64,000 bases of DNA from Pararobbsia alpina (GCF_902859895.1 NZ_CADIKM010000001.1:310001-374000), one strand, 5' to 3'; positions 49,307-57,965 are shown, counted from the first letter of the stretch. Numbers and translations are program-made. The notes: generated by a model not told the origin, from the sequence alone.

Positions 49307-49340
49307 TTTCGCCTAGCGCAATAATAAGCGTTACGCGAAA
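49307..49340. promoter_or_regulatory. Operator pair B, overlapping the probable promoter of the lyase gene
   Basis: TTTCGCCTAGCGCAA (49307-49321) and AAGCGTTACGCGAAA (49326-49340) are degenerate copies of the same palindrome, again 19 bp apart and 70 bp from pair A. A -10-like TAATAA (49322-49327) sits between them, so occupancy would interfere with or control initiation. Confidence 0.65.
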
Positions 49341-49391
49341 ACATGATGCTTGGCTCGAACCGTGCCATCCATCGCATCTTCAAAGGTCACC

Positions 49392-50168
49392 ATGCAAATC
49401 GGAAAACCCAGTCAGCGACGCACGTCGATTTCGACCGCCGCGCCTGACAGCATCACCGTCCGTAACCGCGATCTCTGCAAGGAGTTGATTGGGCAGGTGA
49501 GCCTGACCGAATTCTTTTGCCTGCTCCTGACGGGCAAACCACCCACGGACGTCCAGCGCCTGTTCCTCGACGCATCCCTGGTATCGATCTCGGAACATGG
49601 GCTGGTGCCATCCATCCAAGCCGCCCGCATGACCTTCGCGGCAGCGCCCGAGGCTTTGCAGGGCGCGGTGGCCGCCGGCCTGCTGGGATGCGGGTCGGTC
49701 GTGCTCGGCAGTTCCGAAGAGGCGGGCAAGCTCTTCGCCAGCTTGCTCGCGAAAACGCCGCACGAGGGCACGCTCGAACAAGTGGTCGAGCGCGAAATCT
49801 CGGCGCTGCGGGCGCGGCGCGCTCCGCTGCCTGGCTTCGGGCATCCGCTGCACCAGCAGGAAGATCCGCGCGCCACGCGCCTGCTCGCCATGGCGGACGA
49901 ACATGGCACCGCGGGAGAGAACGTGCGAGTACTGCGCGCCATCGCTGCCGCAGTGCCGAACATCTATGGCCGGGCATTGCCGATCAACGTGTCAGGCGCG
50001 ATTCCCGCTGTGCTGCTGGACGTCGGTTTTCCTCTCAAGGCCCTGAAGGGCGTGCCGCTCGTCGCACGGAGCGTGAGCCTCGTGGCGCACCTGCTGGAAG
50101 AGAGCGTGGAGCCGATCGGCTTCGCGCTGGCCCATGCCGGCGAAAACGCGATCGAGTACGTCGCGTAA
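49392..50168 (+). CDS. Citrate-synthase-like lyase (citryl-CoA lyase family)
   Basis: A 258-residue protein equivalent to the C-terminal part of citrate synthase and close in size to stand-alone citryl-CoA lyases. EHGLVPSIQAARMTFAAAPE carries the first catalytic His region and GFGHPLHQQEDPRATRL the second. The NVSGAIPAVLLDVGFP segment has Ser where the homologous catalytic Asp (NVD) is expected, so activity may be altered. ATG at 49392 is preceded by AAAGG. A CaiB-type CoA-transferase, an anion symporter, a porin and an IclR regulator follow, implying CoA activation and cleavage of an imported hydroxy-acid such as citrate or a relative. Confidence 0.75.
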   Translation: MQIGKPSQRRTSISTAAPDSITVRNRDLCKELIGQVSLTEFFCLLLTGKPPTDVQRLFLDASLVSISEHGLVPSIQAARMTFAAAPEALQGAVAAGLLGCGSVVLGSSEEAGKLFASLLAKTPHEGTLEQVVEREISALRARRAPLPGFGHPLHQQEDPRATRLLAMADEHGTAGENVRVLRAIAAAVPNIYGRALPINVSGAIPAVLLDVGFPLKALKGVPLVARSVSLVAHLLEESVEPIGFALAHAGENAIEYVA

Positions 50169-50220
50169 CCCGGCACTCCCGGAACACAACGCGGCGAGCG
50201 CCGCTCAAGGAACAATCGAA

Positions 50221-51354
50221 GTGATCAAGGTATTGCAGAACATTCGTGTCATCGAACAGGGCACCTTCATTACCGGACCGGCCACGGGAATGCTGCTCGG
50301 CGACCTCGGCGCCGACGTCATCAAGGTGGAGCAACCCGAAACGGGTGACCCTTTCCGGGCTTTTCGCGGCGGCCTGTACAGCCCGCACTTCCAGACGTAC
50401 AACCGCAACAAGCGCAGCGTCACGCTCAACACGAAAGATGCCGGCGATCTCGCCGCTTTCGACGAGCTCATTCGCACGGCGGACGTGTACATCCAGAACT
50501 TCCGCCCAGGCGCGGCGGCTCGCCTGAACGTGGACGAAGCGCGTCTTCGCGCGATCAATCCACGCCTCATCTACTGCTCGATCAGCGGCTTCGGCCAGTC
50601 GGGGCCTTCCGTGGGCCGTCCTGCGTACGACACGGTTGCGCAGGCCGCCAGCGGATTTCTCGGGCTGTTGATCAATCCGGAGAACCCGCGTGTGGTTGGA
50701 CCGGCAATCGCTGATTCGATCACGGGCTTCTACGCCGCCTACGGCATTCTCGGGGCGCTGCAGGAGCGCACGCGCACGGGAACGGGCCTGAGCGTGGAAG
50801 TGTCGATGCTCGAGGCCATGACGCACTTCAACATGGACGCGTTCACTCACTACTATTCGGCTGACGAAGTCATGGGACCCTACAGCCGGCCCATGGTCTC
50901 GCAGTCGTACGTCATGAAGTGCAGGGACGGCAAATGGCTCGCGCTGCATATGTCGTCGCCCGAAAAATTCTGGCAGGGGCTCGCCGCGGTGATCAACAGA
51001 CCGGGCTTGCTCGAAGACCCGCGCTTTTCGACGCGCGAGGGCCGCATCGACAACCAGGACGCCATGATCGAGGTGCTCACTGGAGTCTTCGTCGAGCGCG
51101 ACCGCGACGAGTGGTGCCGCCTGCTGCTCGCGCAGGACGTGCCACATGCGCCGATGTATGACTCCAGCGAAGCGCTGGAAGACCCGCAGGCGAAGCATCT
51201 GGAACTGCTGGTGTCTGCGCAACACGCCACGATGGGCGAATACAAGACCGTGCGCAGCCCCGTGAGCTACAACGGCGAGCGCTCGCTCGCGATCGTGCCG
51301 CCGCCGGTGCTCGGCGAACACAACGAAGAAATCCTCGGGCCTCTGCGCGCTTGA
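50221..51354 (+). CDS. CaiB/BaiF family CoA-transferase
   Basis: A 377-residue family III CoA-transferase. The N-terminal GMLLGDLGADVIKVEQPETGD is the CoA-binding signature of the family (shown in part), with FRPGAAARLNVDEARLRAIN and IYCSISGFGQSGP following. Family III enzymes move CoA between carboxylic acids such as succinate and a catabolic substrate. The GTG start at 50221 follows AAGGAAC at a suitable distance. It lies 52 bp after the lyase gene and 80 bp before the transporter gene. The acid it activates is inferred to be that cleaved by the lyase. Confidence 0.88.
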   Translation: MIKVLQNIRVIEQGTFITGPATGMLLGDLGADVIKVEQPETGDPFRAFRGGLYSPHFQTYNRNKRSVTLNTKDAGDLAAFDELIRTADVYIQNFRPGAAARLNVDEARLRAINPRLIYCSISGFGQSGPSVGRPAYDTVAQAASGFLGLLINPENPRVVGPAIADSITGFYAAYGILGALQERTRTGTGLSVEVSMLEAMTHFNMDAFTHYYSADEVMGPYSRPMVSQSYVMKCRDGKWLALHMSSPEKFWQGLAAVINRPGLLEDPRFSTREGRIDNQDAMIEVLTGVFVERDRDEWCRLLLAQDVPHAPMYDSSEALEDPQAKHLELLVSAQHATMGEYKTVRSPVSYNGERSLAIVPPPVLGEHNEEILGPLRA

Positions 51355-51434
51355 GATTTCGCCGCGCTGGCCGATATATGGGGCGGGGACGCGCGGCCGG
51401 ACCGCGCGGCAAGAACAACAATCAGGAGACTTTC

Positions 51435-52781
51435 ATGGCGTTGAGCGTGGAAAAAGCGGGCATGGGCGAGCTCTCGCCGGACCTGGAGAAAGCAACTTAC
51501 GACAAGGTGTTCTGGCGCTGCGTCCCGCTGTTCTTTCTTTGCTACATGGTGTCGTACCTCGACCGGGTCAACATCGGTTTTGCGAAGCTGCAGATGCTGG
51601 GAGACCTGCATCTCAGCGACAACGTATACGCGTTGGGCGCGAGCATGCTGTTCTGGGGCTACGTCCTGTTCGAGATGCCGAGCAACATCGTGCTGCACCG
51701 CGTAGGCGCGCGGCGCTGGATTGCCCGGATCATGGTGACGTGGGGTCTCGTCTCCATCCTGCTGATGTTTATCGGGCCGCTCGGACAGTTCTTCCACACC
51801 GGCTCGGCGACCATGTTCTACGTGCTGCGCTTCTTGCTGGGCATATGCGAAGCGGGCTTCTTTCCTGGCGTGGTTCTCTATCTGAACAGCTGGTTCCCGT
51901 CGCACAAGCAGAACCGCGTCATGGCCGGCTTCATGGTGGCGCTGCCGCTGAGCCTGGCCATCGGCGGACCGGTCTCAGGCTGGGTGCTGCAGAACATGCA
52001 CGATACGTTCGGCTATCGAGGCTGGCAGTGGATGCTGTTCGCGGAAGGTCTGCCCGCCATCATTCTCGGAGTGACCGTGCTGCTCAAGCTGACGGAAACT
52101 ATCGATGACGCGCACTGGCTCACGCCCGAAGAGAAGTCGCTTTTGAAGCGCAACCTCTCGTCGGAGAACGTGACGAAGACCCACGACTTTCGCGCCGCCT
52201 TGAAGAGCCGGGGCGTATGGATGCTGTGCGGCATCCTGCTCACCATGAACACTGGCTTCTATGGCTTGTCGTTCTGGCTGCCGTCCATCATCAGTGCCGC
52301 GGGACTCAAGGACGCTTTTCATATCGGCTTGCTTGCCGCTGTGCCCTATGTCGCCGCCAGTATCGCGATGGTCGCGAACGCCGTGCATTCCAATCGCACC
52401 GGGGAACGGCGACTGCACGCCGCCATTCCGGCGCTGCTGGCCGGCATCGCGTTGATTCTCAGCGCGACATTCACGCACCAGATCTCGGTGTCGATCCTGC
52501 TTATTTCGATCGCCGCCTCCGGGATCATCAGCATCATGCCGATTTTCTGGACCTTTGCCGGACGCCTGCTGTCAGGCGCGGCGGCAGCGGCCGGACTCGC
52601 GATGATCAACTCTATCGGCAGCTTGTCCGGTATCACCGGCGCAATGATCACCAACACGGCGAAGAACCTGACCGGCGACGTCAACAGCGGTACCTATGTG
52701 CTGGGCGGATGCCTGCTGGTGTGCTGCTGCCTGATTCTTTCGATTCCCCGCGCGATGGCGTCCACCGGACGACCGGATTGA
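51435..52781 (+). CDS. MFS anion:cation symporter
   Basis: A 448-residue major facilitator of the anion:cation symporter family (tartrate, phthalate, glucarate-type transporters). The first helix region PLFFLCYMVSYLDRVNIGFA is the family hallmark, followed by WGYVLFEMPSNIVLHRVGAR and LLGICEAGFFPGVVLYL. About 12 helices. AGGAG before ATG 51435 supports the start. In this cluster it likely imports the carboxylic acid used by the CoA-transferase/lyase pair. A hairpin (52789-52808) follows before the porin gene. Confidence 0.92.
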   Translation: MALSVEKAGMGELSPDLEKATYDKVFWRCVPLFFLCYMVSYLDRVNIGFAKLQMLGDLHLSDNVYALGASMLFWGYVLFEMPSNIVLHRVGARRWIARIMVTWGLVSILLMFIGPLGQFFHTGSATMFYVLRFLLGICEAGFFPGVVLYLNSWFPSHKQNRVMAGFMVALPLSLAIGGPVSGWVLQNMHDTFGYRGWQWMLFAEGLPAIILGVTVLLKLTETIDDAHWLTPEEKSLLKRNLSSENVTKTHDFRAALKSRGVWMLCGILLTMNTGFYGLSFWLPSIISAAGLKDAFHIGLLAAVPYVAASIAMVANAVHSNRTGERRLHAAIPALLAGIALILSATFTHQISVSILLISIAASGIISIMPIFWTFAGRLLSGAAAAAGLAMINSIGSLSGITGAMITNTAKNLTGDVNSGTYVLGGCLLVCCCLILSIPRAMASTGRPD

Positions 52782-52788
52782 GCTAGGT

Positions 52789-52808
52789 TTCCCGGCAAAT
52801 GCCGGGAA
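52789..52808. other. Hairpin between the symporter and porin genes
   Basis: TTCCCGGC (52789-52796), loop AAAT and GCCGGGAA (52801-52808) form a perfect 8-bp stem without a U-tract. It may stabilise the upstream mRNA or uncouple porin expression from the operon. Confidence 0.55.
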
Positions 52809-52907
52809 GCTGACGGAAGGACACTGCAAGCCGTTATCAATCATTTAGTGATCCTTTCAATAAACCAGAACGTCCTCTCTAACAAAATAGCTTCCAGGAG
52901 ACCCGTA

Positions 52908-53996
52908 GTGAACAGAGCCACCAAGGCCAAATTGTTGTCGTCGGTTACCGTCGCATGCTCGCTGTACGGCGTGGGGACCGCATATGCGCAAAGCAATGTA
53001 ACGATGTTCGGACTGATCGACGAAAGTCTCAATTACGTCAGCAACGAAGGCGGCCACAGCGCTTTCACGCAAACGTCCGGCAACGTGCAGGGCAGCCGCT
53101 GGGGCTTCAAGGGCACGGAAGACCTGGGCGGCGGATACCAGGCCATCTTCACGTTGGAAAATGGCTTCGCGCTGAACAACGGAGCATTCGGTCAGGGCGG
53201 CCTCGAATTCGGACGACAAGCCTTCGTCGGACTCGCGATGCCCGCCGGCACGATCACGTTAGGAAGGCAATACGACTTCCTGATCTATCTGTATTCGATG
53301 ACCAACCTGTTCGACACCGGTACGTACGGTTTCCATCTGGGAGACTACGACCGCCTCGGCGGAGAACGTCTCAACAATGCCATTGCATACCAGAGCCCCA
53401 CGTTCGGCGGATTGAAAGTCGGCATGCTGTACGCGCCGGGCGGGGAGCCCGGCCATCTGGCGGCCGGTAGCGCGCAGAGCTATGGCATCTCGTACAGTCA
53501 CGGCTCCCTGAATTTCGCCGCCGCATACACGAGCGTGAACAATACGGCCATCACGCCGGCCACGACGATCGGTGTTCCGGACCTGTTCGGCACGCCGCAA
53601 AGCGGAACGATCGAACTCAGCCGGATTTCGACCGTCGCGGCGGGAGGCAGCTATCAGTTTGGTCCCGCGCTGCTGCATGGCGTGTATTCGCTCACCGACA
53701 TGAAGAGCGGCAATTCGACCGCCGTGCTGAGCACCTGGGAGGGCGGCGTGACCTATTGGCTCTCGCCCGTGGTATCGCTGGTCGGCGGCTATGCCTATTC
53801 GGAGCTGAATGAAGCCCGCTGGGGGCAATATATGTTCACGGCCGATTATTTCCTCTCGAAGCGAACCGATCTTTACGCCTTGCTCAACTACGAGCATGTG
53901 CATGGTGACGACGTCAAAGCCACGCTGTTCACGGCAATGCCTTCGAGCGGCGGCAACCAGACCATCGTCAGCCTGGGCATCCGGCATCGGTTCTGA
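52908..53996 (+). CDS. Gram-negative general porin
   Basis: A 362-residue outer-membrane porin of the Burkholderia OmpC-like family. Signal peptide MNRATKAKLLSSVTVACSLY with cleavage probably after AYAQS. The mature protein opens with SNVTMFGLIDESLNYVSNEG (typical VTLYG-like first strand), contains SRWGFKGTEDLGGGYQAIF and ends in the aromatic ...LGIRHRF C-terminal signature recognised by the Bam complex. The GTG start at 52908 has AGGAG 8-13 nt upstream. Located between the symporter and the regulator, it likely admits the substrate of this catabolic module. Confidence 0.93.
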   Translation: MNRATKAKLLSSVTVACSLYGVGTAYAQSNVTMFGLIDESLNYVSNEGGHSAFTQTSGNVQGSRWGFKGTEDLGGGYQAIFTLENGFALNNGAFGQGGLEFGRQAFVGLAMPAGTITLGRQYDFLIYLYSMTNLFDTGTYGFHLGDYDRLGGERLNNAIAYQSPTFGGLKVGMLYAPGGEPGHLAAGSAQSYGISYSHGSLNFAAAYTSVNNTAITPATTIGVPDLFGTPQSGTIELSRISTVAAGGSYQFGPALLHGVYSLTDMKSGNSTAVLSTWEGGVTYWLSPVVSLVGGYAYSELNEARWGQYMFTADYFLSKRTDLYALLNYEHVHGDDVKATLFTAMPSSGGNQTIVSLGIRHRF

Positions 53997-54016
53997 CGCA
54001 TCGCTGCCGAACTGTA

Positions 54017-54042
54017 TTTCGCATGGCGAAAATCAGTATACT
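54017..54042. promoter_or_regulatory. IclR-family operator overlapping the iclR promoter
   Basis: TTTCGCATGGCGAAA (54017-54031) has the same perfect arms as site 49237. A -10-like TATACT follows at 54037-54042, so the operator covers the -35/spacer region. This suggests autorepression by the encoded regulator. Confidence 0.75.
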
Positions 54043-54073
54043 TACGCCTGTCGATGAACGCCTACTCTCTTTC

Positions 54074-54895
54074 ATGACCCAACCGCCGCCGGACCGTATC
54101 GATGAAAATCACCGGGACTTCGTGGCCGCGCTTGCGCGCGGCCTCGCGGTGATCCAGGCCTTTACCGAAGATCGGCCGGAAATGACGTTGAGCGAGGTCG
54201 CCCAGGCGGCGCAGATGAACGTCGCCACGGCGCGGCGCGCGCTGCTCACCCTGCACTCGCTCGGGTACGTGGGAATGCAGGGCAAGCGGTTCCTGCTGTT
54301 GCCGAAAGTGTTGTCGCTCGGGATCGCGTATCTGCGCTCGATGAATTTCAGGGACCTGGTCAACCCCTACCTGCAGGAGGTCGCGGACGAGTATCGTGAT
54401 TCCGTGTCCTTCGCGATCCTCGATGGCGACGACGTGGTCTATCTTGGTCATGTACCCAGCAAGCGCAGCATCCTGCGACGCGCGTCCGTGGGATATCGGC
54501 TGCCCGCCTTCTGCACGTCGCTCGGGCGGGTCCTGCTGGCCAATCGGCCGCTCGAAGAACAGCAACGTCTCTTGGCCCGCGCGCCTTTTCCGCAATACAC
54601 GGCCAAGACCCTGGTCCAGCGCGATGACCTCGCCCGCGAATTTGCGATGGCGCTGACCGACGGCTTTGCCACCCAGCAGGACGAGATCGAAATAGGCGTG
54701 ATATCCATCGCGGTGCCGGTCTGCGACCCCCAGGGCCATGTGATCGCGGCGATCAACTGCTCGTCCGAGACGGAACGCACCACGGCCGAGGACCTGATTG
54801 CCACGCGCCTGCCGGTCCTGAGGGAGGCGCGAGCGCATATCGAATGGGCCATTCGCCGGGCGCCCGCTCTCGTCCATTCGATCCGCTCCTCCTAG
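54074..54895 (+). CDS. IclR-family transcriptional regulator
   Basis: A 273-residue IclR-family regulator: N-terminal winged helix (ALARGLAVIQAFTE, LSEVAQAAQMNVATARRALL) and C-terminal effector-binding domain (YRLPAFCTSLGRVLLANRPL, IGVISIAVPVCDPQGHVIAA). It resembles PcaR/PobR-type regulators of aromatic and organic-acid catabolism. ATG 54074 is preferred over ATG 54023 because the latter lies inside the palindrome and upstream of the probable -10. It probably binds the 15-bp palindromes here and upstream of the lyase gene. A terminator follows. Confidence 0.9.
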   Translation: MTQPPPDRIDENHRDFVAALARGLAVIQAFTEDRPEMTLSEVAQAAQMNVATARRALLTLHSLGYVGMQGKRFLLLPKVLSLGIAYLRSMNFRDLVNPYLQEVADEYRDSVSFAILDGDDVVYLGHVPSKRSILRRASVGYRLPAFCTSLGRVLLANRPLEEQQRLLARAPFPQYTAKTLVQRDDLAREFAMALTDGFATQQDEIEIGVISIAVPVCDPQGHVIAAINCSSETERTTAEDLIATRLPVLREARAHIEWAIRRAPALVHSIRSS

Positions 54896-54921
54896 CGCGC
54901 CACCTATCCCCGCGGCAACCT

Positions 54922-54949
54922 GCCCTTGCCCAATGCAAGGGCTCTTTTT
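54922..54949 (+). terminator. Terminator after the iclR-family gene
   Basis: GCCCTTGC (54922-54929), loop CCAAT and GCAAGGGC (54935-54942) form an 8-bp perfect stem followed by TCTTTTT. Confidence 0.85.
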
Positions 54950-55216
54950 CACACAGACTTGAACCGTTTGTGCCGCTATTTGCAGGACCACGCGTCGCGA
55001 TATGCGCGTTAGCGCACGGAGTGATCAGGAACGACACCCTATCCTCACGTCGATCACCGTCCACGTTCGATTCCCGGGCGCATGGTTTCGGAAGGTCATT
55101 TGACAAGTCTCTGTCGCATGAGTAACGGCAATTCATCGCTCACAACCACGCGTTAGGCTTAGAGATCAGCGTGGCTCCGCGAACGGCACGTTAACCCGCT
55201 ATCACGGTTGCCGCCT
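54950..55216. other. Intergenic region upstream of the FecR-CHASE2 cluster
   Basis: About 267 bp, lower in GC than its surroundings. TTGACA (55100-55105) is a perfect -35, with TAACGG at 55123-55128 as a poor -10 at 17 bp. No gene is seen. Confidence 0.45.
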
Positions 55217-55684
55217 ATGCGTAGCAATCCCGTCAAATATGCGTTGATCTTCGCCTGCGGGTGCCTGCCTGTGGTCGACGCATGCGCTGCAGATGTAGTT
55301 GGCGTCGTCAAGACGCTTAAAGGCGCCGTGCACATCGAACGGGCCGAGCGAAGCCTGGACGCGGCCATCGGTAGCGAGATCTACAACAATGACCGCATCG
55401 TGACAGGCCCCGGATCCTCCGTCGGCATCACCCTGCGCGACAACACACTGCTTTCCGAGGGGGCCAATTCCGTCCTCGAACTCAACAAATTCGTCTTCAA
55501 TTCGACGACCTATGATGGCGCGCTCGATGCCACGATCAAGCGCGGTTCTCTTGCGGTCGTCGATGGCAAGCTGGCAAAGGCCAACCCTGATGCGGTACGT
55601 TACAGCACGCCGAACACGACCCTGGGCGTGCGCGGTACTGAATTCATCATCGAGGTCGGCGACGACGGGGAGCGTGCACGTTGA
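55217..55684 (+). CDS. FecR-domain periplasmic protein
   Basis: A 155-residue protein with a signal peptide (VKYALIFACGCLPVVDACAA) and a FecR domain: GVVKTLKGAVHIERAERSLD, IVTGPGSSVGITLRDNTLLS and the C-terminal STPNTTLGVRGTEFIIEV, which is typical of stand-alone periplasmic FecR-domain proteins. Unlike iron-sensing FecR it has no cytoplasmic anti-sigma part. The ATG at 55217 is preferred to a TTG three codons earlier. Its stop overlaps the TTG start of the next gene. Such proteins often sit beside CHASE2 sensors, as here. Confidence 0.85.
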   Translation: MRSNPVKYALIFACGCLPVVDACAADVVGVVKTLKGAVHIERAERSLDAAIGSEIYNNDRIVTGPGSSVGITLRDNTLLSEGANSVLELNKFVFNSTTYDGALDATIKRGSLAVVDGKLAKANPDAVRYSTPNTTLGVRGTEFIIEVGDDGERAR

Positions 55685-56298
55685 GGACGGCGATCCGGAA
55701 ACACCCACTGATATCGGTTGCGGTATTCGCCGTGCTGGCGTTCCTGTCCGGGTGTAGTTCGACCCCGGACAAAATCACTCTGTTGCCGAATCCGGACGGC
55801 AGCGTCGGTGCGGTGATTGTCCGAAACGACACCCAGACGCACGTGATCGACAAGGCCTACACGCGGGTTGATGTCGTCAAGGGCGGCGCCATCGAAGAAA
55901 CGGCCGACAGCCAATCCAATGTGGAGGCTCGCTATGGCGAGCTTCTCACTGCACGGCCCCCGCGCCCCATGGCGTTTACAATCAACTTTCTGTTTGACTC
56001 TGCCACCCAATTGGCCCCGGAGTCACCGGCCACGGTCGACAAGTTGAAGGCCGCGCTGGCGAGCTGGCCCGCACCTCACCTGACGGTCATCGGCCACACC
56101 GATCTGGCAGGCTCTGAAGAGTTCAATGACAAGCTATCGATGCAGCGAGCGCAGACTGTTACGAAGTTCCTGATCAAGGCAGGCATTCCTGCCCGGGAAA
56201 TAGAGACTGCCGGGCGGGGCAAGCGTGAGCCTCTCGTGCGCACGGCGGACGGCGTTCCCAACCAATTGAACCGACGCGTCGTCATCACCATTCAATGA
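55681..56298 (+). CDS. OmpA-like peptidoglycan-associated lipoprotein
   Basis: A 205-residue lipoprotein starting with TTG (GGGGAG ribosome binding site at 55668-55673), with lipobox FLSGC and lipidated Cys25. The C-terminal OmpA domain (about residues 95-205) contains TVIGHTDLAGSEEFNDKLS, RAQTVTKFLIKAGI and NRRVVITIQ, the peptidoglycan-binding residues Asp and Arg being present. It overlaps the FecR-domain gene by 4 nt and precedes the CHASE2 gene by 53 bp. Together they may sense or transmit an envelope signal. Confidence 0.85.
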   Translation: MRTAIRKHPLISVAVFAVLAFLSGCSSTPDKITLLPNPDGSVGAVIVRNDTQTHVIDKAYTRVDVVKGGAIEETADSQSNVEARYGELLTARPPRPMAFTINFLFDSATQLAPESPATVDKLKAALASWPAPHLTVIGHTDLAGSEEFNDKLSMQRAQTVTKFLIKAGIPAREIETAGRGKREPLVRTADGVPNQLNRRVVITIQ

Positions 56299-56351
56299 TC
56301 CGAGCCATCCGCGACCGCGCCTGTGATCGGCACTAACTAGCCTCGGAAGAC

Positions 56352-57833
56352 ATGAAACGCTCTCGCGACTCATGGCTCACCTTCTTCAAGATCATGATGA
56401 GGGCAGGCATGGGGCGACCGGTGGCGCTCGTGCTCCTGTTCTGCCTGAGCCTGCTCAACCTGTGCAGTGAATTGCCTCTCAATGGGTCGCGTCCGGCATT
56501 TGTCACCACGCTTGGCGAGATGGTGCGCGACTCGTTTGGCGCGCCGCGGCAACTGCTGTTCGATCAATATCAGCGCCGATTTCCACGCATTCCGACTGCA
56601 CAGCCCGTGACCATTGTCGAAATCGACGACAAGACGCTGGCCGGCATCGGTCAATGGCCGTGGCCGCGTAATCGACTGGCGAGCCTGATCGATGCCATCG
56701 CCGCACAGAAACCGGTGGCGATCGGACTCGACATCTATATGCCCGAGCCCGATCAAACCTCGCCCGACAAGGTGGCCGACAACCTGCCGCCAGCGGCCGC
56801 GAGCCTCGCAGCCAATTTGCGGCGACTTCCGAGTCACGAGGCCATTCTTGCCAGATCGTTGCGCGCGACACCGTCCATACTGGGTGCAGCGGCCTTCGAT
56901 CATTCGGCGTTCGCCACCAGCACCGATATGCGAAGCGCACCCATCCATTTGCATGGCCCCGACCCGCTGAACAAAGTACAACGGTTCAACTATGTGCTTG
57001 CCAGCCTGCCGGAGTTGCAGGCTGCGGCGCACGGGCAGGCGATGCTGAACGTGGCGCTCGAAGGAGGCACGGTTCGGCGCATTCCTCTCATCATGGCTTT
57101 GGGCGACAAGCTGGTCCCGAGCTTGCCGATAGAAATGCTGCGCGTCGCCACGGGTTCATCCGCGCTCGACGTTTATACCAATCGCCTGGGCGTGCAAGCA
57201 GTAGGCGTCGCGGATGTGCTGGTGCCAACGCAGCCTGACGGTGATCTCTGGTTGCATTTTGCTTCCATTCGGTCGACGCTGAACCGCTATGTGTCCGCGA
57301 GCGATATCCTGCAGGGGAAAGTCGATGCAGACCGTATCCACAACAAGCTGGTGCTGGTCGGTCTCACGGGCTCCGGCCTGACAGACATGCGCACCACCGT
57401 GCTGGGCGAACTGGTGCCGGGCATCGAAATCCAGGCCCAGGTCATCGAGACCATTTTCGAAGGACACTTCCTGCGACGTCCGGCCTGGCTGAAATCGGCC
57501 GAATGCGCCTTCATCATGGCGTTCGGGTTGCTCATCATCTGGTACTTCCCGCGTACGGATTCCCGGCTTGCGAGATTCATCCGAGCGGTTCCGAAGTCTT
57601 CCGCCATTCTGGGCCTATCCCTGAATTTGCTGACGCTGTACAGCTGTCTCCTCATTTTCAAGTACTTCGGATTCCTGGTCGACGCGGCCTCGATTTTCAT
57701 TATTCTGTCCGCGGTCATGGGCTGCTTCTTTTCAACCGCATTGCTCGTCAACGAAACACGACCCAGTTTGGGTGCCGCACACGCGCAGGTGGGTGAAGAC
57801 GACCGCGATCGCGCCAGCAAACCGCCTGGCTAG
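56352..57833 (+). CDS. CHASE2-domain membrane sensor without an output domain
   Basis: A 493-residue protein with an N-terminal transmembrane segment (VALVLLFCLSLLNLC), a large extracytoplasmic CHASE2 domain (about residues 45-360; VTIVEIDDKTLAGIGQWPWP, VGLTGSGLTDMRTTVLGELV, PGIEIQAQVIETIFEG) and three closing helices (about 375-470). In most relatives the helices are followed by an adenylate cyclase, kinase or diguanylate cyclase domain; here only about 25 polar residues remain and no catalytic domain follows in any frame to 57965. The output would have to come from a partner. Confidence 0.88.
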   Translation: MKRSRDSWLTFFKIMMRAGMGRPVALVLLFCLSLLNLCSELPLNGSRPAFVTTLGEMVRDSFGAPRQLLFDQYQRRFPRIPTAQPVTIVEIDDKTLAGIGQWPWPRNRLASLIDAIAAQKPVAIGLDIYMPEPDQTSPDKVADNLPPAAASLAANLRRLPSHEAILARSLRATPSILGAAAFDHSAFATSTDMRSAPIHLHGPDPLNKVQRFNYVLASLPELQAAAHGQAMLNVALEGGTVRRIPLIMALGDKLVPSLPIEMLRVATGSSALDVYTNRLGVQAVGVADVLVPTQPDGDLWLHFASIRSTLNRYVSASDILQGKVDADRIHNKLVLVGLTGSGLTDMRTTVLGELVPGIEIQAQVIETIFEGHFLRRPAWLKSAECAFIMAFGLLIIWYFPRTDSRLARFIRAVPKSSAILGLSLNLLTLYSCLLIFKYFGFLVDAASIFIILSAVMGCFFSTALLVNETRPSLGAAHAQVGEDDRDRASKPPG

Positions 57834-57965
57834 AGGTCGGTTTGATTCAAGCGCATCGACCAGCGCTTGGAACCATGGTCCGGGATGGAGCGGACTGCCG
57901 AGAACGGCCGACTAACGCACGGCCTCGGGATGGGAGATAGGGAGCCTTTTGATCACGCCTGCTGA

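Noticed and set aside
54023-54073. ATG 54023 as start of the iclR-family gene
   Set aside because: It lies within the palindromic operator and upstream of the likely -10; the conserved part begins well after ATG 54074.
55065-55085. GTTCGATTCC-like tRNA T-arm signal
   Set aside because: No acceptor stem, D-arm or anticodon arm can be built around it.
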